Shown here: positions 1 through 6,484 of the stretch, piece by piece | Numbering within the stretch: the first letter of the stretch is position 1 | Layout of the letters: each line of letters begins with the position of its first letter | DNA from: JAZKSG01 sp036626215 | GTDB lineage: Archaea > Thermoplasmatota > E2 > DHVEG-1 | Reading direction: 5' to 3' | Assembly (NCBI GenBank): GCA_036626215.1 | Contig: JAZKSG010000039.1 | Coordinates: 1-10,819, forward strand | DNA length: 10,819 nt | Made by a program: the position numbers and the translations under genes | Notes under the pieces: generated by a model | The model's input: only the letters and a program-made list of their open reading frames with translations | Database searches by the model: none | What the model was told of the DNA's origin: nothing

Positions 1-344
1 TTGATTATAACGTTCATGGTTTGAGGATGAAGTATATGTTCCATTTCGCAGGCGTCTTCCTCTGCTATGTTTTCTTTAACTCCAAGTGAATTTAGAAAAT
101 CTTTCAAAATCTCATGTTTATCTTTTGTTTTTATCGCAAGTCTTTTTCCTTCAGTGGTGAGTGTCACCCCGCTATATTTTTTATAGTTGATATATCCCTC
201 TTCACCGAGTTTCTGAAGTACTTCTGTCACACTTGATGGTTTAATATCAAGTTCTTTAGCTATATCATTTGTATGTACTTTTCCCTGTTTTTTCTGGATG
301 TTATATATGAGTTCAACGTAATCTTCAATGGTTTTTCGTTTCAT
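1..344 (-). CDS. DtxR/MntR-family metal-dependent transcriptional regulator (partial, C-terminus off the left edge)
   Basis: Metal-sensing repressor that likely controls the feo genes it follows. The visible 114 residues hold the N-terminal winged helix (about 4-65; recognition part around IKPSSVTEVLQKL) and the start of the dimerization domain. Residues line up almost without gaps with Bacillus MntR: D8, E11, H77, E102 and H103 are kept. MntR's E99 is Cys here (C99, in CEMEH), as in the CxxEH motif of DtxR/IdeR. The ligand set is therefore a hybrid, and the sensed metal (Fe(II) or Mn(II)) is not settled; the feo context favours iron. Start: ATG at 344, 6 bp after the feoB stop, with GGAG 11 nt upstream inside the end of feoB. 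The C-terminal end, and any SH3-like (FeoA-like) third domain, lies outside the window. Family assignment is firm. Confidence 0.9.
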   Translation of the reverse strand, partial: MKRKTIEDYVELIYNIQKKQGKVHTNDIAKELDIKPSSVTEVLQKLGEEGYINYKKYSGVTLTTEGKRLAIKTKDKHEILKDFLNSLGVKENIAEEDACEMEHILHPQTMNVII

Positions 345-350
345 ACTTTT

Positions 351-2069
351 TTATACTCCTAATAAAATCAATTTTAAAATGAAACCTACTGATATCGCAG
401 TTCCTATCATAATTAAAACAGATTTAGCCATGTCTTTTAGACCTAGTTCTTTAAACAAAACGGCAAACGTTGCTACACATGGAAAATAAATGGTTAATAT
501 TGTAGCGGCTATAACAAGCTGCATAGGTGCTAAATCAAGAGGAAGAAGCATTCCTACAGCCAAGTCTTTACGAAGGAAACCAGTGATCAAAGCTAAGCTT
601 GCATCTCCAGGTAATCCAAACAAAGTCTGCATAACGGGTTCCAACACTTCTCCTAGCCATGTTAGAAATCCAACCGCATATAGGATGTTTATACCTGCTA
701 CTCCAAAAAATAGGTAGGGTATCGCATCTTTTAGAAACCATTTAATACGCATCCAGGTTTTTTTAAGAACTGTTTTAAAACTTGGGCGTCTATATGGTGG
801 GATTTCCATAAAAATTTCTGGACTTTCTCCTTTAATCATTTTGTTTAAAATTAAGCCCATTACAGTATATACTATACCTAAAACTAAGAATACTAACAGG
901 ATATATCTTACCCCATAAGTCCCAAGTATACCGAAAATCATCGCTGTTTGAGCCATACAGGGTATGGAAATGGCGAGTAGAGTGGCTGAGATAAAACGTT
1001 GTTTACGGGTTTCCAATGTACGGGTGGATAAAGCACCAGGTACATTACATCCCAAACCCAAAAACATAGGGATGATGCCATGACCATGCATTCCAAGTTT
1101 ATGGAAGATGTTGTCTACCAGGGTAGCGAGACGGGGCATATAACCACTGTCTTCTAAAATTGAAAGCATAAAGTAAAAAGCAACGATATAGGGTAAAACC
1201 ATTGCAAAAGGCACATATAACCCGGTGGTTAGAAGACCCAGTGATTCGATAAAGTCGATCTCTTGTCCATATGGCCCTATTAAGAGTTTGTGTATGTAGC
1301 CTGGTCCAAGCCATTCGCTGAGATTTTTGATTAAAGGAAGATAAAATTCATTAAAAATTGGGTCTAAAATAAAGTTTATTAGTCCTTCTCCAATAAGTCG
1401 GACTATCCAAAAAGCAGAGAGTATAACTAAAACAGCTATAGGAATTCCTGTGACAGGGTTTATAGTTAAATCTGAGATTCTATCTCTAAGGGTATGATGA
1501 CGATGACTTATTTTTTCCACTTTTTTTATGATGTCGCCGATTTCTATCCATCTTGCTTCTTCACTAGTAGGTTTAATTTTTTTATTTGTTTTTGCTTGGT
1601 TTATATGAGATACAAGTTTTTTGATTCCTTCTCCGGTTAAACTAACCGTGGGTACTACGGGTACGCCGAGGATTTCCTCAAGTTTTTTTTCGTTGATCTC
1701 TATTCCGAGGTGTTTTGTTTCATCCCAAATGTTCAGGGCTAGTATTACTGGTATGTCTCGTTCTAAAAGTTGGAGTGTAAGATAGAGGTTTCTCTCGAGG
1801 TTAGTAGCATCAACGACATTTATCACTATATCGGCTTGTTTTAGCATTTTTAATGCTACTTCTTCAGCTTTGTTACTAGGATCAAGTGAGTAGGTGCCAG
1901 GTGCATCTATTATTTCAGCATCCTCACCATTTAAGCGCATTTTTCCTTTTGCAAAATCAACTGTTGTACCAGGATAATTTGAAGCTACGACATTTGCTCC
2001 GGTTAGTCTTGAGAAAACGACGCTTTTTCCGACGTTTGGATTGCCCATTAAAACTATTTTTTTGGTCAT
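351..2069 (-). CDS. feoB: Ferrous iron transport protein B (FeoB), compact form
   Basis: Membrane Fe(II) importer with an N-terminal G-protein domain. Visible: G1 GNPNVGKS (9-16), G2 Thr near 35-36, G3 DAPG (55-58), G4 NIWD (113-116; usually NxxD) and a G5-like SLTGEG (143-148). The membrane part follows from about residue 208. It has the first Gate region with GLGCNVPG (C341) and TRTLETRKQR, and the second with FPC (C531), both typical of FeoB. At 572 residues it is much shorter than the E. coli protein (about 770). The helical linker (GDI/S) domain between the G domain and the first membrane helix is only about 50-60 residues, and the C-terminus ends soon after the second Gate. The reading frame is intact and all hallmark motifs are present, so it looks functional. 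Its ATG overlaps the feoA stop (ATGA), implying translational coupling. Confidence 0.96.
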   Translation of the reverse strand: MTKKIVLMGNPNVGKSVVFSRLTGANVVASNYPGTTVDFAKGKMRLNGEDAEIIDAPGTYSLDPSNKAEEVALKMLKQADIVINVVDATNLERNLYLTLQLLERDIPVILALNIWDETKHLGIEINEKKLEEILGVPVVPTVSLTGEGIKKLVSHINQAKTNKKIKPTSEEARWIEIGDIIKKVEKISHRHHTLRDRISDLTINPVTGIPIAVLVILSAFWIVRLIGEGLINFILDPIFNEFYLPLIKNLSEWLGPGYIHKLLIGPYGQEIDFIESLGLLTTGLYVPFAMVLPYIVAFYFMLSILEDSGYMPRLATLVDNIFHKLGMHGHGIIPMFLGLGCNVPGALSTRTLETRKQRFISATLLAISIPCMAQTAMIFGILGTYGVRYILLVFLVLGIVYTVMGLILNKMIKGESPEIFMEIPPYRRPSFKTVLKKTWMRIKWFLKDAIPYLFFGVAGINILYAVGFLTWLGEVLEPVMQTLFGLPGDASLALITGFLRKDLAVGMLLPLDLAPMQLVIAATILTIYFPCVATFAVLFKELGLKDMAKSVLIMIGTAISVGFILKLILLGV

Positions 2070-2305
2070 ATTACTTCAACTATAATCTTTCTGGCCATTC
2101 CTCTCCCAAGAGTAACATGGTTTTTTCCTGCTTTTACAGTTAGAGGTCCTCGGAAGGGTTGTTTGCTTAGCACTTTTACATGTTGTCCTTCTCTTAGACC
2201 CATAACTCCGATTTTTTTTCTAAAACCGTGTCCTCCTCTTAGATTCACTATTTTTCCTTCTTTTTCTCTTGGAAGATCTGTCAGAGGTATCGTTCTTTTG
2301 TTCAT
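2066..2305 (-). CDS. feoA: Ferrous iron transport protein A (FeoA)
   Basis: Small cytosolic SH3-like partner of FeoB, 79 residues, the usual FeoA length. The core GFRKKIGVMGLREGQHVKVL followed by PFRGPLTVKAG and a basic stretch ending VTLGRGMARKIIVEV matches the FeoA fold: a GL..G..V turn, then the substrate-like glycine-rich strand. I chose ATG at 2305. The frame is open further upstream to a TTG at 2335, but that extension would start just downstream of the operator and adds residues not expected for FeoA. GGAG lies 14 nt before the ATG, a long spacing. First gene of the feoA-feoB-regulator operon; its stop overlaps the feoB start by 4 bp. Probably repressed through the palindrome at 2338-2353 when metal is sufficient (inferred). 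Confidence 0.93.
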   Translation of the reverse strand: MNKRTIPLTDLPREKEGKIVNLRGGHGFRKKIGVMGLREGQHVKVLSKQPFRGPLTVKAGKNHVTLGRGMARKIIVEVI

Positions 2306-2337
2306 TTTTGCATCTGTTTCTCCATAAAGCAACAATT

Positions 2338-2353
2338 TTTAGGTATACCTAAA
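2338..2353. promoter_or_regulatory. Perfect 16-bp palindrome, candidate DtxR-family operator of the feo operon
   Basis: TTTAGGTATACCTAAA is a perfect inverted repeat (8-bp arms, no spacer). It lies between the feoA TATA box and the feoA ATG and covers the predicted transcription start (about 2352). Its TTAGG/CCTAA half-sites are the same as in the DtxR/IdeR operator consensus, but they sit closer together (4 bp instead of 9). With a DtxR/MntR regulator encoded as the last gene of the same operon, iron- or manganese-dependent autoregulation is the natural reading. Confidence 0.75.
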
Positions 2354-2370
2354 TTGGTGATGTTAGTTGC

Positions 2371-2382
2371 ACTATAAATAAA
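2371..2382 (-). promoter_or_regulatory. TATA box of the feoA-feoB-regulator operon
   Basis: On the minus strand this reads TTTATTTATAGT. Its centre is about 25 bp upstream of position 2352, the outer edge of the palindrome, giving a leader of roughly 46 nt before feoA. Assigned by archaeal promoter geometry only. Confidence 0.55.
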
Positions 2383-2396
2383 TTTTGGAAAACCAG

Positions 2397-2411
2397 AAAA
2401 AAGTGAAAAAA
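2397..2411 (-). terminator. Oligo-T terminator after the aldolase gene
   Basis: On the minus strand two T6 runs (2406-2411 and 2397-2402) start 9 nt after the stop codon. This is a typical archaeal U-tract terminator with no clear hairpin. It also separates the aldolase gene from the feo promoter just downstream. Confidence 0.5.
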
Positions 2412-2419
2412 TAGTTTTT

Positions 2420-3502
2420 TTATGCTATCGTTACATCATCACAGAGATAAACATTTTGGATAGCATTCAGAAGTTTTACACCCTCCTCCACGGGGCGCTG
2501 AAAAGCTTTACGACCAGAAATCATACCCATACCGCCAGCACGTTTATTCACAACAGCAGTTCGGACAGCTTGAGCAAAATCATTCTCACCAGAAGCTCCA
2601 CCAGAATTAATCAAACCTACACGACCCATATAACAATTAGCTACTTGCCAACGAACCAGATCTATAGGATGATCAGAACAAAGCCTAGTATACGCATCTT
2701 TATCCATGCGGCCAAACTTTGTCTCGCCTTTATTAAGAGCAATATATCCACCATTCAAAGTAGCCTGCTTCTGTTTAACTATATCTGCCTCTAATGTCAC
2801 ACCTAGATGATTGGCCTGACCAGTAAGATCCGCTGAAGAATGATAATCCTTTCCTTCAGTTTTAAAAGCAGAGTTACGAAGATAACACCATAAAATAGTC
2901 CCCATACCTAATTCATGGGCACGTTTAAACGCCTTACTAACCTCTTCTATCTGACGACTACAAAGCTCTTTAGAAGACCCAAAATAGATTGTGGCGCCAA
3001 CAGCAGCAGCACCCATATCCCAAGCCTGTTCAACACTAGCAAACATCCTCTGATCATATTTATTCGGATAACTCAACAACTCATTATGATTAATTTTGAC
3101 GATAAAGGGGATACGATGAGAATATTTACGGGCAACTGAACCAAGAACACCCAATGTAGATGCAACTGCGTTACAACCTCCATTAATTGCAAGCTCTAAA
3201 ATCTTATCAGGATCAAAATAATCAGGATTGGGAGTAAAAGAAGACATAGCACTATGCTCAATACCTTGATCAACAGGCAAAATAGAAACATAACCCGTTC
3301 CAGCTAAACGACCATGATTAAAAATAGAACGCAGATTACGAAGAACTCTATTAGGTCTATCAGACTCTCGGAATACCCTGTCAACAAAATCAGGACCCGG
3401 AATATACAGGCGATCCTTACTAATCTTAGGTTCACTAAAATCTAAAAGATAATCAGCCTCATCACCCAAAAAACCTCTAATACTCTCTATATCCACATTC
3501 AT
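2420..3502 (-). CDS. fbaB: Class I fructose-bisphosphate aldolase, FbaB (DhnA) type
   Basis: Interconverts fructose 1,6-bisphosphate with dihydroxyacetone phosphate and glyceraldehyde 3-phosphate through a Schiff base; cytosolic. The protein (360 residues) is strongly similar along its whole length to E. coli FbaB (about 350). Shared blocks include GRLAGTGYVSILPVDQGIEH (66-83), HRIPFIVKINHNE (129-141), ASVEQAWDMGAAAVGATIYFG, ADLTGQANHLG and ANCYMGRVGLINSGG. K243 in ADIVKQK is the expected Schiff-base lysine and D78 lies in the DQG motif. The frame is open to 3553, but I place the start at ATG 3502. A TATA box near 3566 predicts transcription from about 3540, the protein then begins like E. 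coli FbaB, and purine-rich GGAG/AGGG lies just upstream. It is longer than the roughly 260-280-residue aldolases of many archaea. It stands alone with its own promoter and terminator. Confidence 0.95.
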   Translation of the reverse strand: MNVDIESIRGFLGDEADYLLDFSEPKISKDRLYIPGPDFVDRVFRESDRPNRVLRNLRSIFNHGRLAGTGYVSILPVDQGIEHSAMSSFTPNPDYFDPDKILELAINGGCNAVASTLGVLGSVARKYSHRIPFIVKINHNELLSYPNKYDQRMFASVEQAWDMGAAAVGATIYFGSSKELCSRQIEEVSKAFKRAHELGMGTILWCYLRNSAFKTEGKDYHSSADLTGQANHLGVTLEADIVKQKQATLNGGYIALNKGETKFGRMDKDAYTRLCSDHPIDLVRWQVANCYMGRVGLINSGGASGENDFAQAVRTAVVNKRAGGMGMISGRKAFQRPVEEGVKLLNAIQNVYLCDDVTIA

Positions 3503-3560
3503 ATTACCCTTAATCTCCTCAACTTTCTGCATAATATAATACACACTCCACAAAAAAAGA

Positions 3561-3572
3561 TAATATAAAAAG
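3561..3572 (-). promoter_or_regulatory. TATA box of the aldolase gene
   Basis: The minus strand reads TTTTTATATTA here. The expected start site is near 3540, about 38 nt before the chosen ATG at 3502 and downstream of the furthest upstream possible start (3553). This is why the shorter protein is preferred. Confidence 0.5.
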
Positions 3573-3606
3573 AAGCATAAAACTTTATGGTAAAGAAAAA
3601 ATAATT

Positions 3607-3624
3607 AAAAAAAGAGGTTTTTTT
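3607..3624 (-). terminator. Oligo-T terminator after the threonine dehydrogenase gene
   Basis: Immediately after the stop codon the minus strand reads A7-CCTC-T7. This can fold as a weak A/U hairpin and ends in a U-tract at 3607-3613. Confidence 0.5.
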
Positions 3625-4612
3625 ATTCTTTGTAAAGATTCCCCTCTTCATGTCTTTTACTAAGTTTCTCTATCATATCTTTAGTCATCGACTCTAAATC
3701 ATAGTCAGGCTGCCAACCCCATTCTTCACGAGCAGGAGTGTCATCAATGCTACTCGGCCATGATTCAGCTATATCCTGTCTATAATCAGGTTCAAAACTA
3801 ATTTCGAAATCTGGAATGTGTTTTTTAATCTCCTCGGCGAGTTCACCAGCAGAGAAACTCATAGCAGTAACATTGAAATCACAATGATGTTCTAGGTCAT
3901 CTACATCTGCCTCCATAAAATCAATAGTAGATTTTATACAATCAGGCATATACATCATAGGGAGGCGAGCATCCTTCTTCAAAAAACAAGTGTAATTCTT
4001 ATTTTTAATAGCTTCATAAAAAATCTCAACGGCATAATCCGTAGTTCCTCCGCCTGGCAATGTTTCACTACTTATAATGCCGGGGTAACGAAGACCTCTA
4101 ACATCTAAACCAAATTTTCTGAAATAGTAATCACCTAATAGTTCTCCTGAAACTTTAGTGACACCATACATTGTACGGGGTTTAAGAACAGTTTCTTGAG
4201 GTGTATTTTCTTTAGGTGTTTCAGGTCCAAAAACAGCTATTGAACTTGGAACAAAAACTCGGGTCATATCTCGTTCACGTGCTACTTCTAAAACGTTGTG
4301 TAAACCATCCATGTTTACATTCCAACAAAGCAACGGTTTTTCTTCACCAACCGCGGAGAGTATAGCTGCCATATTGTAGATGGTATCAATATCGTATTTG
4401 TCAACCACTTTTTCTAAAACGTCTCTGTTGGTGACGTCAACTCCCATTTCAAAGGGTCCAGATTCCTTGAGTTCCTTTCCGGGTTTGGTTTTACGGCCGC
4501 AACCAACAACGTTTTCGTTACCATATTTTTCACGTAAAGCCATAGTAAGTTCTGAACCTATCTGACCAACTGCACCAGTTACCAGAATTTTTTTCATCTC
4601 GTTTTTTACCAT
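3623..4612 (-). CDS. tdh: NAD-dependent L-threonine 3-dehydrogenase, extended-SDR (epimerase-like) type
   Basis: Oxidises L-threonine to 2-amino-3-ketobutyrate with NAD+, the first step of threonine breakdown to glycine and acetyl-CoA. The 329-residue protein has an N-terminal Rossmann motif GAVGQIG (13-19) and a YxxxK pair (Y149, K153) after VPSS (121-124). Several blocks match the Thermoplasma volcanium enzyme as I recall it: VFGPETPK, PRTMYGVTK, KFGLDVRGLRYPGIIS, GTTDYAVEIFYEA and LPMMYMPD. These, plus the late SWPSSIDDTPAREEWGW block, distinguish it from UDP-glucose 4-epimerase, which shares the fold. ATG at 4612 has a G-rich stretch (GGGGGA) 9 nt upstream; a second in-frame ATG at residue 6 is the only close alternative. 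No 2-amino-3-ketobutyrate ligase gene is in the window. It appears to be a single-gene unit. Confidence 0.92.
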   Translation of the reverse strand: MVKNEMKKILVTGAVGQIGSELTMALREKYGNENVVGCGRKTKPGKELKESGPFEMGVDVTNRDVLEKVVDKYDIDTIYNMAAILSAVGEEKPLLCWNVNMDGLHNVLEVARERDMTRVFVPSSIAVFGPETPKENTPQETVLKPRTMYGVTKVSGELLGDYYFRKFGLDVRGLRYPGIISSETLPGGGTTDYAVEIFYEAIKNKNYTCFLKKDARLPMMYMPDCIKSTIDFMEADVDDLEHHCDFNVTAMSFSAGELAEEIKKHIPDFEISFEPDYRQDIAESWPSSIDDTPAREEWGWQPDYDLESMTKDMIEKLSKRHEEGNLYKE

Positions 4613-4642
4613 AGAATTTTTCCCCCAAATAGATTATTTTTT

Positions 4643-4653
4643 GAGATATTTAC
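4643..4653 (-). promoter_or_regulatory. Possible TATA element of the threonine dehydrogenase gene
   Basis: The minus strand reads GTAAATATCTC here. The predicted start lies near 4624, leaving a short leader that begins at the G-rich ribosome-binding stretch. Weak match. Confidence 0.3.
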
Positions 4654-4667
4654 TGTGTTGCGGTAAT

Positions 4668-4674
4668 AAAAAAA
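4668..4674 (-). terminator. Oligo-T terminator after the secreted-protein gene
   Basis: A T7 run on the minus strand, preceded by AAAGCC, lies 27 nt after the stop codon and just upstream of the next gene's promoter region. Confidence 0.45.
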
Positions 4675-4701
4675 GGCTTTACATAGTTTACTGTTAATTT
4701 T

Positions 4702-5421
4702 TTATCCTTCTGATTGGAGGTGAACCCAGACTGTTCCGGTATGTAGACCTACGCTATCTGCGATTTCGGGTATATCTACTGCTATTTGGATCCATACAAA
4801 ATCAGATAGGCCGCTTACGGCGTTGTTATCATTCATTGAGTATCTAACGTGGGCGGTTTCGTCCCATGGGGTAGGGATACTACAGTTTGTTCTATCAGAA
4901 ATGTTATAACACATGTTGCTTGTGTTTCCGTCGCCGGTTGCAAGCGTCCATGCTGTAGTATTACTGGCGTTGACCATAGTTTCGTTGTCCCACATTAACA
5001 CGCTACTGTTATCATTGTTTGTATTGTTAGCATTGGCATCACGATCACCATGCAGCCATATTCTTAGATATGTGGACTGGTTGGAAGTAACGTTTATATG
5101 TGTAATTTTTAAGTCGTTTTTCTGTTCGTTTACAATTCCGAAAGCTGCGCTGTAGTAGTTTTGTTGATTGGTGGTAAAATTTTTTCCTAAGAAAAGTTTA
5201 ATTCGGATGTTTGTGACATTGTCTCCTTCCACGCGTAGCATTCTTTTTCCGTCGGATGCGTTATCAGAGCCTATATATCGTATATTTGTTTCACAGGGGT
5301 GAAGGATGTAGTATTCATATCTTACTTTGGTTACAGCATATTGTGTACCAAATATCATATTTAAAAATAGTATTAAAACGGCGATTGTCAAAAGTTTCTT
5401 TCTTAATTTCGTTGCTTTCAC
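4702..5421 (-). CDS. Secreted or membrane-anchored surface protein of unknown function, dense in N-glycosylation sequons
   Basis: I do not recognise the family. The 239-residue product begins with a basic N-terminus (KATKLRKK), then one hydrophobic stretch (about residues 10-25, LLTIAVLILFLNMIFG), a likely signal peptide or anchor; the rest is hydrophilic. It contains 13 N-x-S/T sequons spread through the exported part (for example NAS, NVT, NFT, NQS, NNT, NET, NTT, NTS, NIS, NCS). It is very Asn-rich, which fits an N-glycosylated archaeal surface protein. Three cysteines lie in the exported part, in HPCET, NMCYN and TNCSI. The C-terminal end (VWIQIAVDIPEIADSVGLHTGTVWVHL) alternates like beta strands, suggesting a beta-sandwich. 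Start: GTG at 5421, directly preceded by AAAGGAAG. A purine-rich SD-like string overlaps the start codon rather than sitting upstream of it, so the start is uncertain by a few codons. Confidence 0.75.
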   Translation of the reverse strand: MKATKLRKKLLTIAVLILFLNMIFGTQYAVTKVRYEYYILHPCETNIRYIGSDNASDGKRMLRVEGDNVTNIRIKLFLGKNFTTNQQNYYSAAFGIVNEQKNDLKITHINVTSNQSTYLRIWLHGDRDANANNTNNDNSSVLMWDNETMVNASNTTAWTLATGDGNTSNMCYNISDRTNCSIPTPWDETAHVRYSMNDNNAVSGLSDFVWIQIAVDIPEIADSVGLHTGTVWVHLQSEG

Positions 5422-5440
5422 CTTCCTTTCATCCTTGCCA

Positions 5441-5458
5441 CAAATATATTGATATATA
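5441..5458 (-). promoter_or_regulatory. TATA region of the secreted-protein gene
   Basis: The minus strand holds two AT-rich cores, TATATATC and AATATATTTG. They would place transcription start between about 5430 and 5421, i.e. a leaderless or near-leaderless mRNA beginning at the GTG start. Confidence 0.45.
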
Positions 5459-5524
5459 GTAGCACGTTAATTGTTCTCATTTAACAATATAAAAAAATTT
5501 GGTGGAAAAAAGACAAAACGCCAA

Positions 5525-5561
5525 AAAAACAAATAAAAAAAACTACTTTGTTGCAAACAAA
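5525..5561 (-). terminator. Hairpin plus U-tract terminator after metF
   Basis: Two bases after the metF stop the minus strand reads TTTGTTTGCAACAAA (5547-5561), a 6-bp stem with a 3-nt loop. It is followed by T8 and then T7 runs. It is the most intrinsic-terminator-like structure in the window. Confidence 0.6.
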
Positions 5562-5563
5562 AT

Positions 5564-6481
5564 TTAAGGCCGAGGTAACAACCCTGTCCTCTCAACTAAC
5601 TGAGGAATTATTTCCTCCCAGAACAAAGCAGTAATATGCAAACCATCTACACCACTAACGCTTCTGACATCCCTAATAAGTTCTGAAGCAATCCTAAAAC
5701 CCTCATCCCTAGGATTAGAAGCATTTTTCATTCTCTCATAAATCTCATCAGGAATATCTACACCAGGAACTTCGAACTTCATCCGCTCAGCCATACGAAC
5801 CGATTTAAGAGGGGTGACGCCTGCAAGAATATAAACAGAGCGATCAATACCTCTATCGCGAACTAACTCCATCCATTCTTTAAACCTCTCCACATTAAAA
5901 ACACTTTGAGTCTGAATGAATTCTGCTCCAGCATTAACTTTTTTCTCCAACCGAATTAAATGCAAATCACGCGGATCTGCAAAAGGATTAGCAGTAGTTC
6001 CAATAAAAACATCTGGAAGACCAGAAATAATTTTATCTCCACTCTGAAAAACACCTTCATCCCGCATCCTTTTTACAATTTGGATAAGCTGAATAGAATC
6101 CAAATCATAAACACCTTTAGCAGAAGGATGATTACCAAAAGACTGATGATCGCCAGTAACAAAAAGCATATTTTTTACGCCTAAAGCAACCGCACCCAAT
6201 ACATTACTCTGCAAACCAATACGATTACGATCTCTACAACACATCTGCAAAACTGGTTCCAATTCCATATCCAACAATATACAACTACCAGCTAAGCTAG
6301 ACAAACGTACAACCCCTGTCTGATTATCAGTAACATTAAAACTATCTGCGTAACCTTTTAACAACTCAGCTTTATCCGATATTCTAGATCTATCGGCACC
6401 TTTAGGAGGGCCAATCTCTGCAGTGACAGCAAACTTATCTTCTGAAAGAACGCGTTCAAGATTGCTTCTATAAGAACCCAC
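5564..6481 (-). CDS. metF: 5,10-methylenetetrahydrofolate reductase (MetF)
   Basis: Flavoprotein (FAD or FMN) that reduces methylene-tetrahydrofolate to methyl-tetrahydrofolate (or the equivalent archaeal pterin), the methyl donor for methionine synthesis or the methyl branch of the Wood-Ljungdahl pathway. The 305-residue TIM-barrel length fits the family (E. coli MetF 296). Visible: VTAEIGPPKG with E22 in the place of the catalytic E28 of E. coli, NMLFVTGDHQ with D111 in the place of D120, and GAEFIQTQSVF with Q192 in the place of Q183. The start is GTG at 6481, fixed by a strong GGAGGT 7 nt upstream that lies inside the last codons of metV. The 3-bp gap shows the two are co-transcribed and coupled. 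The usual archaeal enzyme for this step, F420-dependent Mer, is unrelated in sequence. Confidence 0.93.
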   Translation of the reverse strand: MGSYRSNLERVLSEDKFAVTAEIGPPKGADRSRISDKAELLKGYADSFNVTDNQTGVVRLSSLAGSCILLDMELEPVLQMCCRDRNRIGLQSNVLGAVALGVKNMLFVTGDHQSFGNHPSAKGVYDLDSIQLIQIVKRMRDEGVFQSGDKIISGLPDVFIGTTANPFADPRDLHLIRLEKKVNAGAEFIQTQSVFNVERFKEWMELVRDRGIDRSVYILAGVTPLKSVRMAERMKFEVPGVDIPDEIYERMKNASNPRDEGFRIASELIRDVRSVSGVDGLHITALFWEEIIPQLVERTGLLPRP

Positions 6482-6484
6482 TTT

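Noticed and set aside
351..2069. feoB as a truncated pseudogene because of its short length
   Set aside because: The frame is intact from GTPase motifs through both Gate regions to a natural stop, with tight operon spacing on both sides.
2456..3139. Plus-strand open frames of 112 and 74 codons opposite the aldolase gene
   Set aside because: The aldolase is highly conserved along this stretch; the products are compositionally odd shadows.
3623..4612. UDP-glucose 4-epimerase or other sugar-nucleotide epimerase
   Set aside because: The GTTDYAVEIFYEA, LPMMYMPD and SWPSSIDDTPAREEWGW blocks are those of SDR-type threonine dehydrogenase, not GalE.
4702..5421. TasA/camelysin-like (SipW-type) matrix protein
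   Set aside because: Signal peptide, beta-rich hydrophilic body and size are vaguely similar, but the typical N-terminal AYFSD-like motif is missing.
5470..5488. Inverted repeat ATTGTT-N7-AACAAT upstream of the secreted-protein promoter
   Set aside because: Only 6-bp AT-rich arms in a very AT-rich spacer; could arise by chance and no regulator is tied to it.
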